DNA from: Halioglobus sp.
GTDB taxonomy: Bacteria; Pseudomonadota; Gammaproteobacteria; Pseudomonadales; Halieaceae
Direction: 5' to 3'
Assembly (NCBI GenBank): GCA_020443325.1
Contig: JAGRIK010000225.1
Location: 1-44,563, forward strand
Length of the DNA: 44,563 nucleotides
Positions 40,281 to 44,563 of the stretch are shown piece after piece. The stretch's first letter is position 1, and each line of letters begins with the position of its first letter. The notes under the pieces were generated by a model. That model saw only the letters and a list, made by a program, of their open reading frames with translations, made no database searches and was not told the DNA's origin. The position numbers were made by a program, and so were the translations under genes.

Positions 40281-40415
40281 ATGAAAAGAACATTTCAGCC
40301 CAGCGTATTGAAGCGCAAGCGCACACACGGGTTTCGCTCACGGATGGCCACAAAGGGTGGTCGCCACGTTTTGAATCGCCGCCGTGCCAAAGGTCGCAAG
40401 CGTCTGTCCGCATAG
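40281..40415 (+). CDS. rpmH: 50S ribosomal protein L34
   Basis: The smallest large-subunit protein, 44 residues, highly basic. The sequence begins [19 protein letters not shown] and ends GRKRLSA, matching L34 throughout. ATG at 40281, TAG at 40413. First gene of rpmH-rnpA-yidD-yidC-mnmE, divergent from dnaA. Confidence 0.98.
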   Translation: MKRTFQPSVLKRKRTHGFRSRMATKGGRHVLNRRRAKGRKRLSA

Positions 40416-40424
40416 AGTTGCAGA

Positions 40425-40823
40425 TTGGGCGGCCTGGCAACGGACACCAGATTCAGCAAAGCAAAGCGCTTACTCAACGCCAAAGACTACGGCAGGGTAT
40501 TTGAAGATCCCGACGCGCGAGCCTCACACCAGCACCTATTGCTACTGGCTAAAATCAACACTGGACCCGGGCATCGCCTGGGTTTAGTGATAGCCAAGAA
40601 AAACGTTCGGTTGGCTGTGGATCGCAATCGGATCAAACGAATAGCACGGGAGGTATTCCGCAATCTACCGGATAGTGAACCCTCTATCGATGTGGTTCTT
40701 TTAGCCCGGCGAGGTATCGGGCAGTTGGATAATGCCGAACTATCCTCTATATTGCGGCAGCAGTGGCAAAAACTGGTTCGCCACATCAATAACGCCCCAC
40801 CCAATATCAATCAGGACTCCTAA
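40425..40823 (+). CDS. rnpA: Ribonuclease P protein component
   Basis: Protein subunit of RNase P, which matures tRNA 5' ends. The 132-residue product has RFSKAKRLLNAKDYGRVF, LGLVIAKKNVRLAVDRNRIKR (RNR signature around 67-72) and VVLLARRG. The only suitable start is TTG at 40425, 9 nt after rpmH; it is read as a weak start, as is common for this gene. The stop TAA overlaps the yidD ATG by one base. Confidence 0.95.
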   Translation: MGGLATDTRFSKAKRLLNAKDYGRVFEDPDARASHQHLLLLAKINTGPGHRLGLVIAKKNVRLAVDRNRIKRIAREVFRNLPDSEPSIDVVLLARRGIGQLDNAELSSILRQQWQKLVRHINNAPPNINQDS

Positions 40824-41050
40824 TGCGTCGTCTGTTGATCATTTTCATTTCCTGCTACAAAGCCTGCCTGAGTCCGTTCCTTGGAAACCACTGCCGGTTT
40901 TACCCGAGTTGCTCTACTTACGCGCAGGAAGCCATCGCGACACATGGCGTTATTAAAGGTACTTATCTGGCCATCATGCGCATAGGCCGCTGTCACCCCT
41001 GGCATGAGGGCGGCGAAGATCCTGTCCCGCCCTGTTCGCATTCTCACTAA
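40823..41050 (+). CDS. yidD: Membrane protein insertion efficiency factor YidD
   Basis: Small (75 residues) inner-membrane-associated protein that aids insertion of YidC substrates. It has the family core YKACLSPFLGNHCRFYPSCSTYA and GRCHPWHEGGEDPVP (cysteines conserved). ATG overlaps the rnpA stop; yidC begins 18 nt later. Confidence 0.96.
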   Translation: MRRLLIIFISCYKACLSPFLGNHCRFYPSCSTYAQEAIATHGVIKGTYLAIMRIGRCHPWHEGGEDPVPPCSHSH

Positions 41051-41068
41051 GCCACAGACTCTCTTATT

Positions 41069-42763
41069 ATGGATTTGCAACGTACACTGCTCATCGGCGC
41101 CATAGGCGTACTTTCTTTTATGCTGCTCACAGAGTGGGTCGCCTTCACGGATGGCAAGTCGGCTTCTACCGTGCAGGAAGCTTCCCGCCTGGACCCAACA
41201 GGGGAAAATGTCGCTCCAGCCTTGCCCGATGCAAATCACATCGCCAACCAGGAAGATATTCCAGTAGCGCCAGATCACACTGGGGCCGAGGTCACACCTC
41301 CTGCGCCAACTGCAGACAATAGCAGCAACGTCATTCAAATTTATACGGATGTTCTTCAGCTGGCTGTTGATTTGCATGGCGGGGATATTATTGAGCTGTC
41401 ATTACCAAAGTATCTCGCCGAGTTGGATAACCCTGACAAACCCTATGTGCTGCTGGAGGACAACAAATCGCTGATCTACGTCGCCCAAAGCGGCCTGATC
41501 GGACCCAATGGTATAGATAGCAATGGCCGCGCAAAATTCAGCGCCTCCGCTCCCCGATTCAATCTGGAGAAAGGCCAGGACGAACTGGTAGTAGATCTGC
41601 ACTGGCAGGGTGATGGTGACGTCAAAGTGATCAAGCGATTGACCCTGACTCGCGGAGACTACCTGATTAAAATCAGCTATTTGATTGAGAACAACAGCTC
41701 ACAACGATGGCAGGCCAACCTGTTCGGCCAGATAAAACGAGGCAGTGGGCCGCCACCGTCTGCGACCACAAATGCGATGGGCATGCACCCCTTCCTCGGC
41801 GTGGCAGTGACACAACCGGACGACAGGTTTACCAAGTTTACCTTTGAGGACCTCGCCGAAGAGCCATTCAAGGCCCAACTTCCCGGTGGCTGGATCGCGA
41901 TGATCCAGCACTATTTCCTCAGCGCGTGGATACCCAAACCGGATCAGAGCTACAACTACAGTGCACGAGTAACATCCACGGGTTTCAACATTGCCGGCTT
42001 TACCGGTCCGGCGCTGATGCTGGATCCAGGAAAGTCTGGCGAGTTGGGAGCGGACTTTTACGCCGGGCCGAAAGACCAATATCGACTCAAGGAAATATCT
42101 CCTTACCTCGATCTCAGTGTCGACTATGGCTTCCTGTGGTGGATTGCACAGCCACTGTTCTGGCTACTGACCAAAATTCACGCACTGGTAGGTAACTGGG
42201 GTGTTGCGATCATCCTGCTGACCGTAATGATTAAAGCGGCCTTCTTCAAATTGTCAGCGGCCTCTTACCGATCTATGGCCAATATGCGTCGCGTCCAACC
42301 AAAACTGGTAGCATTGCGCGAAGAGTTCGCTGACGACAAGCAAAAACAGTCGCAGGCTATGATGGAGCTCTACAAGAAAGAAAAGATCAATCCGATGGGT
42401 GGCTGCCTTCCCATCCTAGTGCAAATGCCCGTTTTTATTGGTCTTTACTGGATGTTGATGGAAAGCGTTGAATTACGACAGGCACCCTTTATTCTCTGGA
42501 TCAAGGATCTGTCGGTAATGGATCCCTATTTTGTACTCCCATTGATTATGGGAGCCAGCATGTACTTTATGCAAAAACTCAACCCGCCTCCACCCGATCC
42601 AATGCAAGCAAAAATCATGCAGTGGATGCCAGTGATGTTCACCTTCTTCTTCCTGTGGTTTCCAGCCGGACTGGTGTTGTACTGGGTAGTGAATAACCTC
42701 CTGTCCATGGCTCAGCAATACGTTATTACCCGGCAAATCGAGAAGGCGGGGTCAAAGGCGTAG
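41069..42763 (+). CDS. yidC: Membrane protein insertase YidC
   Basis: Oxa1-family insertase that places proteins in the inner membrane alone or with SecYEG. The 564-residue product has an N-terminal helix (about 5-22), a large periplasmic beta domain (about 80-350), and the conserved C-terminal helices beginning GNWGVAIILLTVMIKAAFF. This part includes the hydrophilic-groove helix, CLPILVQMPVFIGLYW and FFLWFPAGLVLYWVVNN. Gram-negative type, full length. Confidence 0.97.
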   Translation: MDLQRTLLIGAIGVLSFMLLTEWVAFTDGKSASTVQEASRLDPTGENVAPALPDANHIANQEDIPVAPDHTGAEVTPPAPTADNSSNVIQIYTDVLQLAVDLHGGDIIELSLPKYLAELDNPDKPYVLLEDNKSLIYVAQSGLIGPNGIDSNGRAKFSASAPRFNLEKGQDELVVDLHWQGDGDVKVIKRLTLTRGDYLIKISYLIENNSSQRWQANLFGQIKRGSGPPPSATTNAMGMHPFLGVAVTQPDDRFTKFTFEDLAEEPFKAQLPGGWIAMIQHYFLSAWIPKPDQSYNYSARVTSTGFNIAGFTGPALMLDPGKSGELGADFYAGPKDQYRLKEISPYLDLSVDYGFLWWIAQPLFWLLTKIHALVGNWGVAIILLTVMIKAAFFKLSAASYRSMANMRRVQPKLVALREEFADDKQKQSQAMMELYKKEKINPMGGCLPILVQMPVFIGLYWMLMESVELRQAPFILWIKDLSVMDPYFVLPLIMGASMYFMQKLNPPPPDPMQAKIMQWMPVMFTFFFLWFPAGLVLYWVVNNLLSMAQQYVITRQIEKAGSKA

Positions 42764-42800
42764 GTTCCCGGGTAATTCTGGTGTAGGGAGGATATACCCC

Positions 42801-44165
42801 ATGGACCAGGACACGATTGTTGCGATTGCTACTGCTCCTGGCCACGGGGGTATTGGCATCATCCGGCTGTCGGGTGATAAGTCAGTGGCAATTGCTGCGG
42901 CAATCACAGGTAAGACCCTGCAGGCACGTCATGCACATTACTGTGCTTTCCGAGATGAGTCAGGCAGCACCCTGGACACCGGGATCTGTCTTTTCTTCCC
43001 GGGTCCTGATTCGTTCACCGGCGAAGACACGGTGGAACTGCAAGCCCATGGCGGACCAGTTATCCTGGATCTTATCGTCCAGCTGGCATGCAGTTTAGGT
43101 GCGCGCCAGGCCGCTCCAGGGGAATTCTCACAACGGGCCTATCTCAACAACAAGATTGATCTAGCACAAGCTGAAGCCATTGCGGATCTTATCAATAGTT
43201 CGACCAAGCAGGCTGCGCTAAATGCCAGTCGCTCCCTACAGGGAGTGTTCTCAGACAAGATCAATACCCTGGTCACGCAGGTTACGGAACTACGGGTATT
43301 TGTGGAGGCTGCAATAGACTTTCCCGAGGAGGAAATAGACTTCCTCAATAACAGTCAGGTCCGCTCGCAACTCGAAAATATTCTCCAACAATTTATCGCC
43401 GTAACAGATGAAGCCAAACAGGGAAGCCTGTTACAGGAGGGTATGAAACTTGTTATTGCCGGTAAACCCAATGCGGGAAAATCCAGCTTATTAAATGCCC
43501 TGTCCGGACAGGACACTGCCATCGTAACAGCGATAGAGGGCACGACTCGCGATGTCCTCCGGGAACGCATACAGATTGACGGTATGCCATTGCACATCGT
43601 CGATACAGCCGGATTGCGTGACAGCGATGACGTGATAGAGCAGGAAGGGATACGCCGCGCATGGGCAGAAATTGAATCAGCCGACAGAATCCTTCTGGTA
43701 ATCGACAACCGCCAAACTGTGGGCGACGTTTTGAACAGTGCGGAAATTTTTCCGCTCGAAAAACACCCAAAACTACGTGATATCCCCGTCACTATTGTCA
43801 GCAATAAATGCGACCTTACCAACCACCAACCGGAAATCACCCTGCACGGTACTAACACTGTCGTCCATCTGTCAGCAAAAACAGGGGCCGGGATAGACTT
43901 ACTAAAACACCATTTGAAAACCTGCATGGGTTACAACGATGGCGCAGAGGGAAACTTCAGCGCCAGGCGCCGCCACCTGCAAGCACTTGAGCAGGCGAAA
44001 AGTTACCTTGTGAGTGGTCAATCCCAATTGATCCACTCCGGCGCCGGAGAATTACTCGCTGAAGATTTGCGGCTCTGCCAGCAAAGCCTGGGAGAAATCA
44101 CTGGCGCAGTCAGCAGCGACGAACTGCTGGGGGCGATCTTCTCGAGCTTTTGTATCGGCAAATGA
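42801..44165 (+). CDS. mnmE: tRNA modification GTPase MnmE (TrmE)
   Basis: Partner of MnmG in making cmnm5U at the wobble position of tRNA. The 454-residue product has the folate-binding N-terminal domain (DTIVAIATAPGHGGIGIIRLSG), a helical domain, an inserted G domain with GKPNAGKSS at about 220, DTAGLRDS and NKCDL, and the C-terminal CIGK carrying the essential Cys 451. Preceded by GGAGG (42788 region). mnmG is expected next, beyond the right edge. Confidence 0.97.
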   Translation: MDQDTIVAIATAPGHGGIGIIRLSGDKSVAIAAAITGKTLQARHAHYCAFRDESGSTLDTGICLFFPGPDSFTGEDTVELQAHGGPVILDLIVQLACSLGARQAAPGEFSQRAYLNNKIDLAQAEAIADLINSSTKQAALNASRSLQGVFSDKINTLVTQVTELRVFVEAAIDFPEEEIDFLNNSQVRSQLENILQQFIAVTDEAKQGSLLQEGMKLVIAGKPNAGKSSLLNALSGQDTAIVTAIEGTTRDVLRERIQIDGMPLHIVDTAGLRDSDDVIEQEGIRRAWAEIESADRILLVIDNRQTVGDVLNSAEIFPLEKHPKLRDIPVTIVSNKCDLTNHQPEITLHGTNTVVHLSAKTGAGIDLLKHHLKTCMGYNDGAEGNFSARRRHLQALEQAKSYLVSGQSQLIHSGAGELLAEDLRLCQQSLGEITGAVSSDELLGAIFSSFCIGK

Positions 44166-44563
44166 TATCTGCAGCGAGCGTCCACTGTTGGTAGCAACAA
44201 GACCACATGTTTTCAACAGGCTATACAGAACAGTAAATCTATCCACACGCTATACAAACTTGTTTAACAAGCTGGTCACCTGCACCTTCCATAAAATATC
44301 CCGCTGTGTAAAAAACTTTTACATGCCCTGAACAACCAGCGCATAAATTTACCTGTTATTCACCGACGGCTCGTTGCCGATAAAACCATCCACATCTATC
44401 GCAGTTTCATGCACGTGCTGGTCACAGTTTCCAACCAGTCGTTACAGCTGCACTCCTATCACTTTTCATTTCGTTAAAATGTTGATTTTGTTTGGGAAAA
44501 TCGTTTTCTCCACAAGCAGAGGCCGCCCTAATAATTACTACAACAATAACTCTTATATATATC
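44166..44563. other. AT-rich gap after mnmE with near-consensus DnaA boxes, second candidate origin
   Basis: At least 398 bases without a gene, running off the window. Against TTATNCACA I see single-mismatch boxes CTATCCACA (44239-44247, +), TTTTACACA (44313-44305, -), TTATTCACC (44356-44364, +) and TTCTCCACA (44506-44514, +), and a two-mismatch CCATCCACA (44386-44394, +). The right end is very AT-rich (TTATATATAT). Origins of enterics and Vibrio lie beside mnmG, the expected next gene. A hairpin TGTTG-gtag-CAACA at 44186-44199 follows mnmE but has no U-run. None of the boxes is perfect. Confidence 0.5.

Noticed and set aside
44411..44416. parS at the CACGTG in the right-hand gap
   Set aside because: Flanks are ATG and CTG rather than GTTN and NAAC.

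Overview
The window is chromosomal DNA from a moderately GC-rich gammaproteobacterium and spans the replication-origin neighbourhood. Gene order from dnaA leftwards (dnaA-dnaN-recF-gyrB ... glyS-glyQ ... trkH/trkA-rsmB-fmt-def-LysM-dprA-tsaC-hemF-aroE) and rightwards (rpmH-rnpA-yidD-yidC-mnmE) is the one known from Pseudomonas and relatives. Details that differ (rmuC and an acyltransferase near gyrB, purE inside the dprA-tsaC group, cox genes joined to polA) point to a marine relative such as a Cellvibrionales/Halieaceae-type bacterium; that placement is inference.

Layout. (1) 1-2064: dsbA, cytochrome c4 and a cytochrome c5-like protein on the minus strand, preceded at the left edge by a long inverted repeat. 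(2) 2065-5848: engB and polA converge on a 412-base gap holding a probable structured small RNA of the Spot 42/ErsA position class, with a sigma-E/AlgU-like promoter and an intrinsic terminator, plus a very long, almost perfect palindrome. (3) 5942-13572: an aa3/caa3-type cytochrome c oxidase cluster on the minus strand (coxB, coxA, cox11, cox3, then SURF1, a CxxxC membrane protein, heme O synthase and Sco). No heme A synthase gene is present. (4) 13980-15569: an unrecognised helical protein, a YheV-like zinc ribbon and a YrdA-type gamma carbonic anhydrase. (5) 15579-20539: aroE, hemF, tsaC, purE, dprA and a LysM protein on the minus strand. (6) 20849-26564: def-fmt-rsmB and trkA-trkH on the plus strand. 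(7) 26580-33374: djlA, glyQS, rmuC and a membrane acyltransferase. (8) 33447-39748: gyrB-recF-dnaN-dnaA on the minus strand, with two perfect parS palindromes inside recF. (9) 39749-44563: AT-rich dnaA-rpmH gap with consensus DnaA boxes, rpmH-rnpA-yidD-yidC-mnmE, then a second AT-rich gap with several near-consensus DnaA boxes running off the right edge.

Functionally the window combines replication initiation and chromosome segregation (dnaA, dnaN, recF, gyrB, polA, parS, origin candidates), protein synthesis and maturation (glyQS, def, fmt, rsmB, tsaC, rpmH, rnpA, mnmE, yidC, dsbA, djlA), respiration (cox cluster, cytochromes c, hemF) and potassium uptake (trkAH). Most of it is ordinary core genome. 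The least explained parts are the engB-polA gap, the two long inverted repeats, the oxidase cluster without ctaA, and the two competing origin candidates.
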